64,000 nucleotides of DNA from CAXMMR01 sp965198995 (GCA_965198995.1 CBDAQG010000002.1:62001-126000); one strand, 5' to 3'; shown: positions 50,412 to 61,619, counted from the first letter of the stretch. Program-made: numbers and translations. Notes: a model not told the origin generated them from the letters alone.

Positions 50412-50507
50412 ACTTCTTTTTTGAAAAAAAGAAGCAAAGAACTTTTGCTCGTTCTGTGCACCCTTAACGGGAAAAAGTTTTTTGGTCCGTTTTTTCAAAA
50501 AAGAACC
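50412..50507. repeat. Repeat B, full two-armed copy (diverged right arm)
   Basis: Left arm 50412-50446, spacer of about 25 bp, right arm 50472-50507 with a few changes (GGTCCGTTTTTTC). It is inserted between the DUF485 gene and actP on the minus strand. Confidence 0.88.
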
Positions 50508-50521
50508 CCTTGCTGCTGCGC

Positions 50522-50827
50522 TCATCCGTGCCCGTCCACGATCGCCCGCTGCAGCGCATCGAACCGGCTGTTCGCGCGCAGCACGTAGAGCCCGGTGAGC
50601 GCGACCGCGGCGATCATCACCGCGAGCCCGAGCGCGAAGCCGAGGCTGATCACCCCCCAGACCGGCACCGCCATCAGCCCGGGCGCCAGCGCCACCAGGA
50701 AGACGAAGCCGAAATACAGCACCACGATAACCCCGGCGAGGCTCCAGCCGAGCTGGGCGCGCGCCCGCACCAGGGTCTGGAAGCGCGGGTCAAGGCGGAT
50801 GCGCGCGCAGGCTGGCTGGTCCAGCAT
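50522..50827 (-). CDS. yjcH: DUF485 (YjcH-like) inner-membrane protein
   Basis: 101 residues with two helices (AGVIVVLYFGFVFLVALAPG; WGVISLGFALGLAVMIAAVALT). The segments RFQTLVRARAQLGWSLAGV and LTGLYVLRANSRFD match DUF485, almost always encoded right before an ActP symporter. Here the pair is kept in order but separated by 118 bp of repeat B. Confidence 0.9.
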   Translation of the reverse strand: MLDQPACARIRLDPRFQTLVRARAQLGWSLAGVIVVLYFGFVFLVALAPGLMAVPVWGVISLGFALGLAVMIAAVALTGLYVLRANSRFDALQRAIVDGHG

Positions 50828-50957
50828 TCGGTCCCCTCCCGGCGTCCGGCGCGCCTTGCCGCCAAGTTTGCCAGCCCGCCGCGCCAGCGCAAGCCCTGGA
50901 GCACGATCAGCCCGGCTGCAATCTCGCAGCGATCTCAGGCTGATGAAATCGCCCGCT

Positions 50958-51334
50958 CTAAGGGCTGAAGCTCGCCAGCAGCGTCACCAGAACCTCGGCC
51001 GAGAACGGCTTCATCAGGCACAGATCGTGCGGCCCGGACAGCCGCACCAGCGAGCGCAGGTCGCCGCTGACGAAGATCACCGGCAGCCCGGCGAAGCGCT
51101 CGCGCAGCCGCTGCGCCGCCTCGAACCCGTCGATCGCGCCGCCCAGCTTCACGTCGGTGATCAGCGCCAGCGGCGCCTCGGCGAGCGAGCTGATCAGCCC
51201 GATCAGCGCCGCGCCGCTGTCGAGCGAGGTGACGTCGATCGCCTCCTCGGCCAGGATCTCCTCGATCGTGCCGCGCACCAGCGCGTCGTCCTCCACCACG
51301 ATCACGTGCTGTCTGGCGCCGTCCAGCCGGTCGC

Positions 51335-51338
<4 letters not shown>
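50958..51338 (-). CDS. Single-domain response regulator
   Basis: 126 residues, CheY-like receiver only: acidic pair in VIVVEDDALVRGT, phospho-acceptor Asp in LALITDVKLGGAIDGFE, Ser in VIFVSGD and Lys in LCLMKPFSAEVL. No output domain. Its ATG overlaps the stop of the preceding hybrid kinase by 4 bp, so it is very likely that kinase's partner. Confidence 0.92.
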
Positions 51339-53635
<2,297 letters not shown>

Positions 53636-53765
53636 CCGCGCACTGTCCAGCCCAGGCCCCACTTCGGCAAGTCGGCTTCGGCAAGCCGGCAGGCGGCGAC
53701 GTGGCAGAGACGTCTTTCGTGCCCGCAGCGCGCATGCGATGAGTTTGCACGGCAGGAGCGGCAGC

Positions 53766-55388
53766 GTGGCACCAGAGGGCGTGGCGACCGGCGCGGTGGC
53801 GCAGCGGCATCCAAAATTCTTCTCGCTCGCCAGCCTGGCGCTGATCACGCCGCTCTGCGTGCTCGGCTCCATCGTCGGCATGCAGGTGCTGGTGCGGCTC
53901 GGGGTCACCACCAACACGGCGCTGATCGGCGCGCTCGCCGCGATGGCGCTCGGGCGGGTGCCGATCGCGAGCCTCGCCCGCTACCGCGACGTGCACGTGC
54001 AGAACCTCGCCCAGAGCGCGATCTCGGCCGCCACCTTCGGCGCCGCCAACAGCCTGCTGCTGCCGATCGGCATCCCGTTCGTGCTCGGCCGGCCCGACCT
54101 GGTGCCGGCGATGCTGATCGGCGCCACCGCGGCGATGCTGCTCGACGCGACGATGCTCTACCGGATGTTCGCCTCCGACGTGTTCCCCGCCCGCGGCGCC
54201 TGGCCGCCCGGGGTTGCCGCCGCCGAGGCGATCCGCGCCGGCGACCAGGGCGGCCGCAAGGCCTACGTGCTCGGCGCCGGCCTCGGCATCGGCGTGCTCG
54301 GCTCGGCGTTCGGCATCCCGATGGCCGGCTTCGGCGTCGCCTTCATCGGCAACGCGGCCGCGCTCACCGCCTTCGGCCTCGGCCTGCTGCTGCGCGGCTA
54401 CCAGCACGTCCTGCTCGACCACCCGCCGTTCGCCACGATCGTCCCCGGCGGCAACATCGAGGCCGCGCACATCGCCCAGGGCATGATGCTCGGCGCCGGC
54501 CTGGTGGCGCTGGTCCAGGTCGGCTGGACGATCCTCAGGCGGCCGACGCCCGCATCCGGCCAGGCCGACGAGGCCGGCCCGACCCAGACGCAGCTGCGCC
54601 TCACCATCAGCCTCGGCTTCGGCATCTACCTGGTGATCGCCGCCGCGATCGCCGCACTCGGCGGCCTGGCCGGCGGCATGAGCCGCGGCATGCTGGTGCT
54701 GTTCGTCGTCTACGCCGCCTTCGCCGCCCTGCTGCACGAGCTGATCATCGGCCTCGCGGGGATGCATTCCGGCTGGTTCCCGGCGTTTGCCGTCGCCGTG
54801 GTGTCGCTCGCGGTCGGCATCCTGATCGGCTTCCCGCCGCCGGCATTGGCGCTGCTGGTCGGCTTCACCGCCTCCACCGGCCCGGCGTTCGCCGACATGG
54901 GCTGCGACCTCAAGGCCGGCTTCCTGCTGCGCGACGCGGGCGAGGATGCCGCCTTCGAGCGCGACGGCCGGCGCCAGCAATACTACGCCGCCATGTTCGC
55001 CCTCGTCGTCGCCGCACTCACCGTGCTGGTGCTCTACCCCGGCTACTTCGCCCGCCACCAGGTCGCCCCGGTCGACCGCGTCTTCGTCGCCGCGATCCAT
55101 GCCGGCGCCAGCCCGGCGATCGCGCACGCGCTGGTCGTCTGGGCGATCCCGGGCGCCGCCCTGCAGGCGCTCGGCGGCGCCCGCCGCCAGCTCGGGGTGA
55201 TGGCCGCGACCGGCCTGCTGCTCAGCTCGCCGCTGGCCGGCTGGGCGGTGCTCGCCGGCATCGCCTGCCGCCTGGCCTGGCAGCGCCATGCCGGCCCCGC
55301 CGGCCGCGGCGACATGGAGGTGTTCGCCGCCGGCAGCATCGCCGGCGACGCACTCTACAGCTTCACCAGTTCCTTGCTAAAGGCGTAG
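53766..55388 (+). CDS. OPT/YSL-type oligopeptide or metal-chelate transporter
   Basis: 540 residues from GTG 53766, chosen for an AGGAG site 7 bases upstream; ATG 53739 is an alternative. About 12-14 hydrophobic segments. The order VHVQNLAQSAISAATFGAANS, then LYRMFASDVFPARGAWPPG followed by VAAAEAI fits the OPT family's NxxQTxxSA and P-P-G-xAxAE motifs, though divergent. Family members import peptides or metal-siderophore complexes with protons. Substrate unknown. It is divergent from the hybrid kinase, with about 130 bp between the starts. Confidence 0.75.
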   Translation: MAPEGVATGAVAQRHPKFFSLASLALITPLCVLGSIVGMQVLVRLGVTTNTALIGALAAMALGRVPIASLARYRDVHVQNLAQSAISAATFGAANSLLLPIGIPFVLGRPDLVPAMLIGATAAMLLDATMLYRMFASDVFPARGAWPPGVAAAEAIRAGDQGGRKAYVLGAGLGIGVLGSAFGIPMAGFGVAFIGNAAALTAFGLGLLLRGYQHVLLDHPPFATIVPGGNIEAAHIAQGMMLGAGLVALVQVGWTILRRPTPASGQADEAGPTQTQLRLTISLGFGIYLVIAAAIAALGGLAGGMSRGMLVLFVVYAAFAALLHELIIGLAGMHSGWFPAFAVAVVSLAVGILIGFPPPALALLVGFTASTGPAFADMGCDLKAGFLLRDAGEDAAFERDGRRQQYYAAMFALVVAALTVLVLYPGYFARHQVAPVDRVFVAAIHAGASPAIAHALVVWAIPGAALQALGGARRQLGVMAATGLLLSSPLAGWAVLAGIACRLAWQRHAGPAGRGDMEVFAAGSIAGDALYSFTSSLLKA

Positions 55389-55476
55389 CACTTGCGCCAG
55401 GGTAGTCACGAAAGCGTGAGCGGAGGTCGGCTTGCCGCGCCGGGCGTTTGCACCTGATGCAGCCTAAACAGACGCC

Positions 55477-58400
55477 GTGAGCGGCCGATCCTCATCGATG
55501 GGCCGTCGTGAAACCAGGCTTGCTCGCGAGCTGCTTGCGCGCGAGCAGCTGGGGCGCGAGCAGCTTGGGCTCGAGCAGAGGGGCACGCCGGCCGAAACCG
55601 GGCTGATGGCCGACGGCCTGGCCGACGCGATCTGCGCCCGCGAACTGGTCCACGTGCCAGGCACCACGCAGCCGCACGGCGCGCTGCTCGCGCTCGACCC
55701 GGCGCGCGGCCTAGTCATCGTCGCCGCCAGCGCCAACCTGCCCGGCCTGCTCGCCGGCGGCGACAACCGCGACGCCGGCGCGCTGCTCGGCCAGCCGATC
55801 GAACGCCTGCTCGGCCACGACTTCGCCGCCGGGCTCACCGCCCGCCTCGCCGCCGCCGAGCTCGACGGCAGCGCCCCCTGGGAGACCCGGCTGACCCCGC
55901 CCGCCCAAGGACATGCGCCAGGAAAGGCGCCGGGACAGGCCCAAGGACAGGCCCAAGGACAGGCCCAAGGAGAGGTGGGGCCGGCCCTCGGCCCGGCCCT
56001 GGGCATGACGGTCGAGGCGAGCAGCCACAGCCATGACGGGCTGGTGATCGTCGAGCTGGAGGCCTGGCAGCCCGAGGACGACGCGTCGGCGCTGGCCTCG
56101 GCGCGGCTGCTGCAGCGCTCGATCGCCGCGCTGCGCGCCTCGCCCAACGAACTCGAGGCGCTCGCCCGCGTCACCGTCGCCGCCATCCGCCAGCTCACCG
56201 GCTTCGAGCGGGTGCTGATCTACCGCTTCGATGCCGACTGGCACGGCCAGGCGATCGCCGAGGACAAGGTGGCGGACTGGACGCAATCGCTCGACGGCTT
56301 GCACTTCCCCGCCTCCGACATCCCCCAGCAGGCGCGCGCGCTGTATCGCCGCAGCCTGGTGCGCGCGGTGCAGTCGCGCGACGCCAGGCCGGTGCCGCTG
56401 CAGGTGCTGACCGAGCCGCCCGGCCTCGCGGCGCTGCCGCAGCGGCCGGTCGACCTGTCGTTCGCCCGCCTGCGCAGCCTGTCGCCGGTGCACATGCAGT
56501 ATCACCGCAACATGGGCGTCGACGCCTCGATGTCGCTGTCGATCCTGCATGAGGGCGAGCTCTGGGGGCTCGTCGTCTGCCACCACCGCCGGCCGCACCG
56601 GCTGGCGCCCGGCCAGCGCGCCGCCGCCGCCGCCCTGACCGACGCGTTCTCGCTGCGCATCGGCACGGCGGAGCATTCCGGCAGCGAGGTGTTGCGCCGC
56701 AACGAGGTCTCGCGGCTGTCGATGTTGATGGCCCACATGGCCCAGACCGAGGATCTCGGCGAGGCGCTGACCGGCGGCGCGGTGACCATGCTCAGCCTGT
56801 TCGGCGCCACCGGCGCGGCGGTGATCCTGGGCGAGCGCGTCACCCTGCTCGGCCGCACCCCCAAGGCGGCAGCGATCGGCGAACTCGCCGCCTGGCTGCG
56901 CGCCCGGCCGGCCGAGGAGGTCTTCGCCACCGGCTCGCTGCCGGCGCTGCTGCCCGACTGGGCGCCGCACGCGGCGATCGCCAGCGGCCTGCTCGCCATC
57001 GCGCTCTCCGCCGAGCGCACCGAGCTGCTGCTCTGGTTCCGCCCCGAGGAGCCGTTCGAGGTGAGCTGGGGCGGCAACCCGAACAAGAACGCCGAGCACG
57101 CCGGGACGGCTGCCGACCAGTCTCGCACCCCCCAGGCTGCCGACCAGCCTGGCGCCTCCCAGCCTGGCGCCCCCCAGCCTGGCGCGTCCCAGCCTGGCGC
57201 GTCCCAGCCTGGCGCGTCCCAGCCTGGCGCGAAACCAGGCGACGTGATGCCGCGCAGCTCCTTCGAGCGCTGGGTCGAGCTGCGGCACGGCACCGCGCCG
57301 CCCTGGCAGGACTGGGAGCTCGAAATCGCCGCCAGCCTGCGCCACGCCATCACCGAGGTGATCCTGCGCAACCTGCGCCGCATCGCCGACCTCAACGAGC
57401 GGCTGCGCCAGTCGCAGAAGATGGAGGCGGTCGGCCAGCTCACCGGCGGCATCGCGCACGACTTCAACAACCTGCTCACCGGCATCACCGGCTCGCTCGA
57501 GCTGATGCGCACCCGGGTGGCGCAGGGCCGCTTCGGCGAGATCGACCGCTATCTCGGCGCCGCGATGACCTCCTCGAACCGCGCCGCGGCCCTTACCCAC
57601 CGCCTGCTCGCCTTCTCCCGCCGCCAGACGCTCGACCCCAAGCCGACCGACGTGAACCGGCTCTGCGCCTCGATCGAAGACCTGATCCGCCGGACGGTCG
57701 GGCCTGCGATCCATGTCGAGACGGTGATGTCCGGCGGCCTGTGGCTCACCCTGTGCGACGCCAACCAGCTCGAGAACGCGCTGCTCAACCTCGCCATCAA
57801 CGCCAAGGACGCGATGCCCGACGGCGGCCGGCTGACCATCGAGGCCGCCAACGCCCGGCTCGACGAGGCCTATGCCAGCCGCCACCACGACGTCGCTCCA
57901 GGCCAGTACGTCGCCGTCTCGGTCACCGACACGGGCATCGGCATGTCGCCCGAGCTGGTCAACCGGGTGTTCGAGCCGTTCTTCACCACCAAGCCGCTCG
58001 GCCAGGGCACCGGGCTTGGCCTGTCGATGGTCTATGGCTTCGCCAAGCAGTCGAACGGCTACGCGCGGATCTACAGCGAGCCCGGGCACGGCACCAGCGT
58101 GCGGCTCTATCTGCCGCGCCATCTCGGCGACGCCGCCGACGCCGACGAGCAGCCCGCCGCCGCCGCCGCCGCCACCAACGTCGCCGCCGAGACGGTGATG
58201 GTGGTGGACGACGAGCCGGTGGTCCGCATGCTGGTCGCCGACGTGCTGCGCGACCAAGGCTTCGGCGTCGCCGAGGCGGTCGACGGCGCCGACGCGGCGC
58301 GCCAGCTCGCCGCCGGCCAGCGGGTCGACCTGCTGGTCACCGATGTCGGCCTGCCCGGCGGCATGAACGGCCGCCAGCTCGCCGAGCTCGCCCGCGAGCA

Positions 58401-58545
58401 GCGGCCCGGCCTGAAGGTGCTGTTCATCACCGGCTACGCGGAGAACGCCGCGCTGGGCAACGGCGTGCTGGCACCCGGCATGCACGTCATCACCAAGCCG
58501 TTCGCCATGGACGTGCTGGCGGCCAAGATCCGCGCCATCCTGTGA
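55477..58545 (+). CDS. bphP: Bacteriophytochrome hybrid histidine kinase
   Basis: 1022 residues from GTG 55477. Red/far-red light sensor using biliverdin. Chromophore Cys53 lies in AICARELVHVPGTTQPHG before the PAS domain (to about 190); GAF (about 205-365) has FPASDIPQQARALY and SPVHMQYHRNMGVDASMS; PHY (about 380-630) has the tongue motif PRSSFERWVELRHG. Then HisKA with His661 (GGIAHDFNN), HATPase (ENALLNLAINAKDAMPDGG) and a receiver with Asp956 (LLVTDVGLPGG). Two tandem repeats add low-complexity loops: GQAQ units in PAS (from residue 153) and QPGAS units in PHY just before PRSSF (residues 557-586). The heme oxygenase gene overlaps its stop by 4 bp. Confidence 0.95.
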   Translation: MSGRSSSMGRRETRLARELLAREQLGREQLGLEQRGTPAETGLMADGLADAICARELVHVPGTTQPHGALLALDPARGLVIVAASANLPGLLAGGDNRDAGALLGQPIERLLGHDFAAGLTARLAAAELDGSAPWETRLTPPAQGHAPGKAPGQAQGQAQGQAQGEVGPALGPALGMTVEASSHSHDGLVIVELEAWQPEDDASALASARLLQRSIAALRASPNELEALARVTVAAIRQLTGFERVLIYRFDADWHGQAIAEDKVADWTQSLDGLHFPASDIPQQARALYRRSLVRAVQSRDARPVPLQVLTEPPGLAALPQRPVDLSFARLRSLSPVHMQYHRNMGVDASMSLSILHEGELWGLVVCHHRRPHRLAPGQRAAAAALTDAFSLRIGTAEHSGSEVLRRNEVSRLSMLMAHMAQTEDLGEALTGGAVTMLSLFGATGAAVILGERVTLLGRTPKAAAIGELAAWLRARPAEEVFATGSLPALLPDWAPHAAIASGLLAIALSAERTELLLWFRPEEPFEVSWGGNPNKNAEHAGTAADQSRTPQAADQPGASQPGAPQPGASQPGASQPGASQPGAKPGDVMPRSSFERWVELRHGTAPPWQDWELEIAASLRHAITEVILRNLRRIADLNERLRQSQKMEAVGQLTGGIAHDFNNLLTGITGSLELMRTRVAQGRFGEIDRYLGAAMTSSNRAAALTHRLLAFSRRQTLDPKPTDVNRLCASIEDLIRRTVGPAIHVETVMSGGLWLTLCDANQLENALLNLAINAKDAMPDGGRLTIEAANARLDEAYASRHHDVAPGQYVAVSVTDTGIGMSPELVNRVFEPFFTTKPLGQGTGLGLSMVYGFAKQSNGYARIYSEPGHGTSVRLYLPRHLGDAADADEQPAAAAAATNVAAETVMVVDDEPVVRMLVADVLRDQGFGVAEAVDGADAARQLAAGQRVDLLVTDVGLPGGMNGRQLAELAREQRPGLKVLFITGYAENAALGNGVLAPGMHVITKPFAMDVLAAKIRAIL
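55933..55968. repeat. 12-bp tandem repeat inside bphP (PAS loop)
   Basis: Three perfect copies of GGACAGGCCCAA encode GQAQ repeats in the PAS domain of the phytochrome, in frame. Confidence 0.95.
57145..57234. repeat. 15-bp tandem repeat inside bphP (before the PHY tongue motif)
   Basis: Six copies of CAGCCTGGCGCGTCC or one- to three-base variants encode QPGAS/QPGAP units, in frame, ending just before PRSSF. Confidence 0.95.
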
Positions 58546-59147
58546 CCCGCCCACCCATCCTGGAGCAGCTCCGCCAGCACACGCGCGCCCGCCACGACCG
58601 GCTGGAGGCGCAGCTCAGCCTGCTCGACGAGACGCTGAGCCCCGCCCGCTACGCCGCCCTGCTGGTGCGCTTCCACGCCGTCTGGCAAGGCCTCGACCCC
58701 AAACTCGCCAGCCTGCTCGACCCGGCGTTCTGGACGCCGCGCCGCCGCCTGCCCTGGCTCGACGCCGACCTCGCCGCGCTCCGCCTCGCCCCACCTCCCG
58801 CCATCGCCGCCCCCACCCTCGCCAGCGAAGCCGCCGCCCTCGGCGCCCTCTACGTGGTCGAAGGCTCAACCCTCGGCGGTCGCATCATCCTGCGCCACCT
58901 GCACCACCTCGGCCTGCAACCCGCCACCTACTTCAACGGCTACGGCGACGCGACCGGCCCGATGTGGAAAGCCTTCGTCACCAGGCTGGACGCCGCCCCA
59001 CCAGCCACCGCGCCGGCAATCTTGGCAGGCGCCAGCCTCACCTTCGATCACCTGCAGCACGGATTAACGCAGCAAGGCCAGGGCGCTGCCCTGGACCCGC
59101 TGGGGCCCGCGGCCCCAGACCCCATGACTGATGGGATGACCGCCTGA
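58542..59147 (+). CDS. bphO: Biliverdin-producing heme oxygenase (BphO type)
   Basis: 201 residues from GTG 58542, overlapping the bphP stop by 4 bp. It opens heme to biliverdin, the phytochrome chromophore, so the two genes make a self-sufficient light sensor. The likely proximal ligand is His18 in TRARHDRLEAQLSLL; GALYVVEGSTLGGRIILRHL is the family's distal helix pattern with the Gly-rich kink. The enzyme proper ends near FDHLQHG; the last 27 or so residues are repeat A translated in frame. Confidence 0.9.
   Translation: MTRPPILEQLRQHTRARHDRLEAQLSLLDETLSPARYAALLVRFHAVWQGLDPKLASLLDPAFWTPRRRLPWLDADLAALRLAPPPAIAAPTLASEAAALGALYVVEGSTLGGRIILRHLHHLGLQPATYFNGYGDATGPMWKAFVTRLDAAPPATAPAILAGASLTFDHLQHGLTQQGQGAALDPLGPAAPDPMTDGMTA
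59074..59124. repeat. Repeat A half copy within the 3' end of the heme oxygenase gene
   Basis: CCAGGGCGCTGCCCTGG and CTGGGGCCCGCGGCCCCAG in reading frame with bphO, giving it a repeat-derived C-terminal tail. Confidence 0.85.
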
Positions 59148-59340
59148 CTCTGCTAGATATGCGCTGGGTCTAGGCCTCTTGGCGGTGGTTATGGCAATCT
59201 TGCCTATTGGCAAGATTTCACATAACTAACTGAAAACACTCAAAATATTATCGGGCAAAGCGCCCCAGGCGCCCGCCCGCCAATCTTGCTGTATTTCGCC
59301 TCACACAAAAATCCCCAGCTTTGTAGAAGCTCGTCGGAAA
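59148..59340. other. AT-richer intergenic stretch with a hairpin
   Basis: This gap between bphO and the convergent flavoprotein gene is much less GC-rich than the rest. GCAATCTTGCC and GGCAAGATTTC (59199-59218) form an imperfect inverted repeat, with AATATTAT shortly after. It could be a terminator or a remnant of foreign DNA; I see no gene in it. Confidence 0.4.
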
Positions 59341-59392
59341 GGGGGTCTGGGGCCTCAGGCCCCAGCGGGTCCAGGGCAGAGCCCTGGCCTTC
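59341..59392. repeat. Repeat A half copy
   Basis: GGGGTCTGGGGCCTCAGG and CCAGGGCAGAGCCCTGG. Its right part encodes the last residues (PGLCPGPAGA) of the minus-strand flavoprotein. Confidence 0.85.
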
Positions 59393-60785
59393 CGACAACC
59401 CCCGCCACCTCCCGAGGCTGCCGGCTCATCTGCGGCAGCCCCATCAGCTCCCCATGCGTGCCGCGCGCCAGCGGCCCGGCGACGAACAGGTTCGCCCACG
59501 CCGTCCCGTCCGGCCGCAGCACCCGGCTCTCGCCATCGACCGCGATGCCCAGCGCGAACGGGTCGGCGGCGAGCGCCCCGGCGTCGCGCAGCGCCCGCAG
59601 CACCGGGTGCCGTTCCACCACGGAGCGGTGTCCCGGCCCGGTGCAGTTCACGACCGCGGCGACGTCGCGCGTGATCCGCCGCTCGCCTGGCGTGCCGCGC
59701 GGGTGCAGGGTGACCCGCAGCGTCTCGCCGACCGGCGTCGCGTCGAGCGGCGTGGCGGCCAGCACGTCGAGCTGCCCGGCGGCCTGGGCGGCGCGCACGG
59801 CGGCGTCGATCTGCGGCGCCGACTGGAAGCGGTGCACGTCCCAGAACGGCCGACAGTGGCGCAGCAGGGTGTGCCGCTCGGCGACCGGCAGCGCCCCCCA
59901 GACCACGCGCGCCTGCTGGCGCAGCGCGTCGATCACGTCCTCCCAGGGTCGGCCGAGTGCCGCCGCCTCGCGCATGGCGGCGCGCACCGCCTGCAGCAGC
60001 GCCAGCGCGGTGGCCGCGGGCGGGTCGTCGAAGCGGCCGAAGGCGGCGACCGGCAGGCTGGTGCGCGGCCGCGGCAGCAGGCCGCGGCGCGACACCGCGA
60101 CGATCGGCCCGGCATGGCCACGCGCGCGCAGGCTGGCGACGACGTCGCAGCCGGTGAGCCCGGTGCCGACCACGAGCACGGCGCGGTCGGGTGGCACCAC
60201 GCTGAGCGCGTCCGGCCGCCAGGGGTCGGCAACCAGGCGCGGGTCGCCAGCAAGCGGGGCGAGGAACGCCGGCAGGTCGGGCGCGGTGTGGCTGACGGCG
60301 AGCACCAGCGTGTCGGCGCGCAGCGTCTGACCGTCATCGAGCCGCAGCAGGAAGCCGCCGCGATCCGGCACGGCGTCGACCGCGCGGGCGCGGCGATGGA
60401 TGAGGCGGGCCTGGCGCGCCGCGTCGGCGGCGGCGTGCAGCGCCGCCTGCACGTAGCGGCCATAGAGCGCCCGCTGCGGATACAGCCGCCCGTCCGGCAG
60501 CGTGCTGGCGGGGTCGCGCTCGGGGTGGCCGGCGGCGCGCAGCCAGGCGTCAAAATCGTCCGGCGCCTCGTCGAACAGCGACATCCGGCTGGCGGCGACA
60601 TTGACCCGGTGGGTTGGCTCGGCCGTCGAGTAGGCCAGCCCGGCGCCGAGCGTCTCGCCGGGCTCGACCACGGTGACGTCGACCGCCGGATCGTGGTCGC
60701 GCAGCAGGTGCAGCGCGGTCGCCGCACCGGCGAGCCCGCCGCCGAGCACCACCACCTGTCGCCGGACGGTGTCGATGCCGCTCAC
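59355..60785 (-). CDS. FAD/NAD(P)-binding oxidoreductase
   Basis: 476 residues from GTG 60785. N-terminal FAD-binding Rossmann motif VVVLGGGLAGAATALHLL, then a second nucleotide-binding motif VLVVGTGLTGCDVVASL near residue 205, and VVNCTGPG and NLFVAGPLARGTHGELMG typical of the FAD_NAD_binding_9 group. Substrate unknown. Its start overlaps the phosphatase stop by 4 bp. The last ten or so residues come from repeat A. Confidence 0.85.
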   Translation of the reverse strand: MSGIDTVRRQVVVLGGGLAGAATALHLLRDHDPAVDVTVVEPGETLGAGLAYSTAEPTHRVNVAASRMSLFDEAPDDFDAWLRAAGHPERDPASTLPDGRLYPQRALYGRYVQAALHAAADAARQARLIHRRARAVDAVPDRGGFLLRLDDGQTLRADTLVLAVSHTAPDLPAFLAPLAGDPRLVADPWRPDALSVVPPDRAVLVVGTGLTGCDVVASLRARGHAGPIVAVSRRGLLPRPRTSLPVAAFGRFDDPPAATALALLQAVRAAMREAAALGRPWEDVIDALRQQARVVWGALPVAERHTLLRHCRPFWDVHRFQSAPQIDAAVRAAQAAGQLDVLAATPLDATPVGETLRVTLHPRGTPGERRITRDVAAVVNCTGPGHRSVVERHPVLRALRDAGALAADPFALGIAVDGESRVLRPDGTAWANLFVAGPLARGTHGELMGLPQMSRQPREVAGVVGRPGLCPGPAGA

Positions 60786-61549
60786 GCCAGCAGCCGCGCG
60801 TGCAGCCTGGCGAGGCCGGCCGCGTCAATGCCGGCCTCGGCGGCGAGATAGGGTCCAACGCCGCCCCAGCCGGCCTCGATCGCCTCGAACGAGGCGGCGA
60901 GGTAGGCCGGCCGCACCTCGCACAGCACGTCGACGACCTCGCCGGTGGCGCGGTCGCCGAGCCAGTGGGCCACCGCGCGCGTGGTCGCGGCGTGCATCTC
61001 GACGGGGTCGGACTGGGCGGCGGTCGCCATGTAGTCGGCCTCGACGGCCGCCGGCGCGACGCCGGCGGCGTTGAGCAGCAGGGCGGCGAGGAAGCCGGTG
61101 CGGTCCTTCCCGGCGGTGCAGTGGATCAGCGCCGGCAGGCCGTCCACGGCGAGCAGCCGGTCGAACAGCGCCGGCAGCTCGGGGGCGAAGGCGGTGGGGA
61201 AGGCGCGGTAGAGGGCCAGCATCATCTGGCGGGCGCCGGCGGTCGTCGGGTTGTCGCGCAGCACGCCGACCAGGCTGCGGCCGCTGAGCGCGGGATGGGC
61301 CATGACGTCGAGCTCCAGCACGGCGGGGCGGTCCTGCTCCGGCAGCCGCGAGGGATGGATGCGCCGCTCCTGGCCGGAGCGCAGGTCGATCACGGTGTGC
61401 AGGCCGAGCTGGCCGAGGCCGAGGACGTCCGCGTCGGTGAGGGCGGAGAGCTTCTCGGAGCGGAACAGCAGCCCGTGCCGGAGCGCGCGGCCATCGGCTG
61501 CCGGCAACCCGCCCAGGTCACGGAAGTTCATCGCACCAACAAGCCGCAT
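60782..61549 (-). CDS. Tyrosine-protein phosphatase (Y_phosphatase3 type)
   Basis: 255 residues from ATG 61549. N-terminal NFRDLGGLPAADGR and the active-site P-loop LIHCTAGKDRTGFLAALLL with nucleophile Cys, general acid likely in the preceding loops; the late DYMATA helix also fits. Such proteins remove phosphate from tyrosine or phosphoinositide-like substrates. It is translationally coupled to the flavoprotein; the functional link is not evident. Confidence 0.88.
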   Translation of the reverse strand: MRLVGAMNFRDLGGLPAADGRALRHGLLFRSEKLSALTDADVLGLGQLGLHTVIDLRSGQERRIHPSRLPEQDRPAVLELDVMAHPALSGRSLVGVLRDNPTTAGARQMMLALYRAFPTAFAPELPALFDRLLAVDGLPALIHCTAGKDRTGFLAALLLNAAGVAPAAVEADYMATAAQSDPVEMHAATTRAVAHWLGDRATGEVVDVLCEVRPAYLAASFEAIEAGWGGVGPYLAAEAGIDAAGLARLHARLLA

Positions 61550-61563
61550 GTCTAATCCTAACT

Positions 61564-61619
61564 CGTGGGATCCAAGGGCCTCGGGCCCTTGGCGGGTCCA
61601 GGGCAGAGCCCTGGCCTTA
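61564..61619. repeat. Repeat A half copy (variant palindrome)
   Basis: CCAAGGGCCTCGGGCCCTTGG and CCAGGGCAGAGCCCTGG, reaching the stop codon of the downstream ABC ATPase gene (minus strand) and lying upstream of the phosphatase gene. Confidence 0.83.

Noticed and set aside
55711..58554. 947-codon open frame on the minus strand opposite the bacteriophytochrome
   Set aside because: Composition typical of an antisense shadow; all phytochrome motifs are on the other strand.
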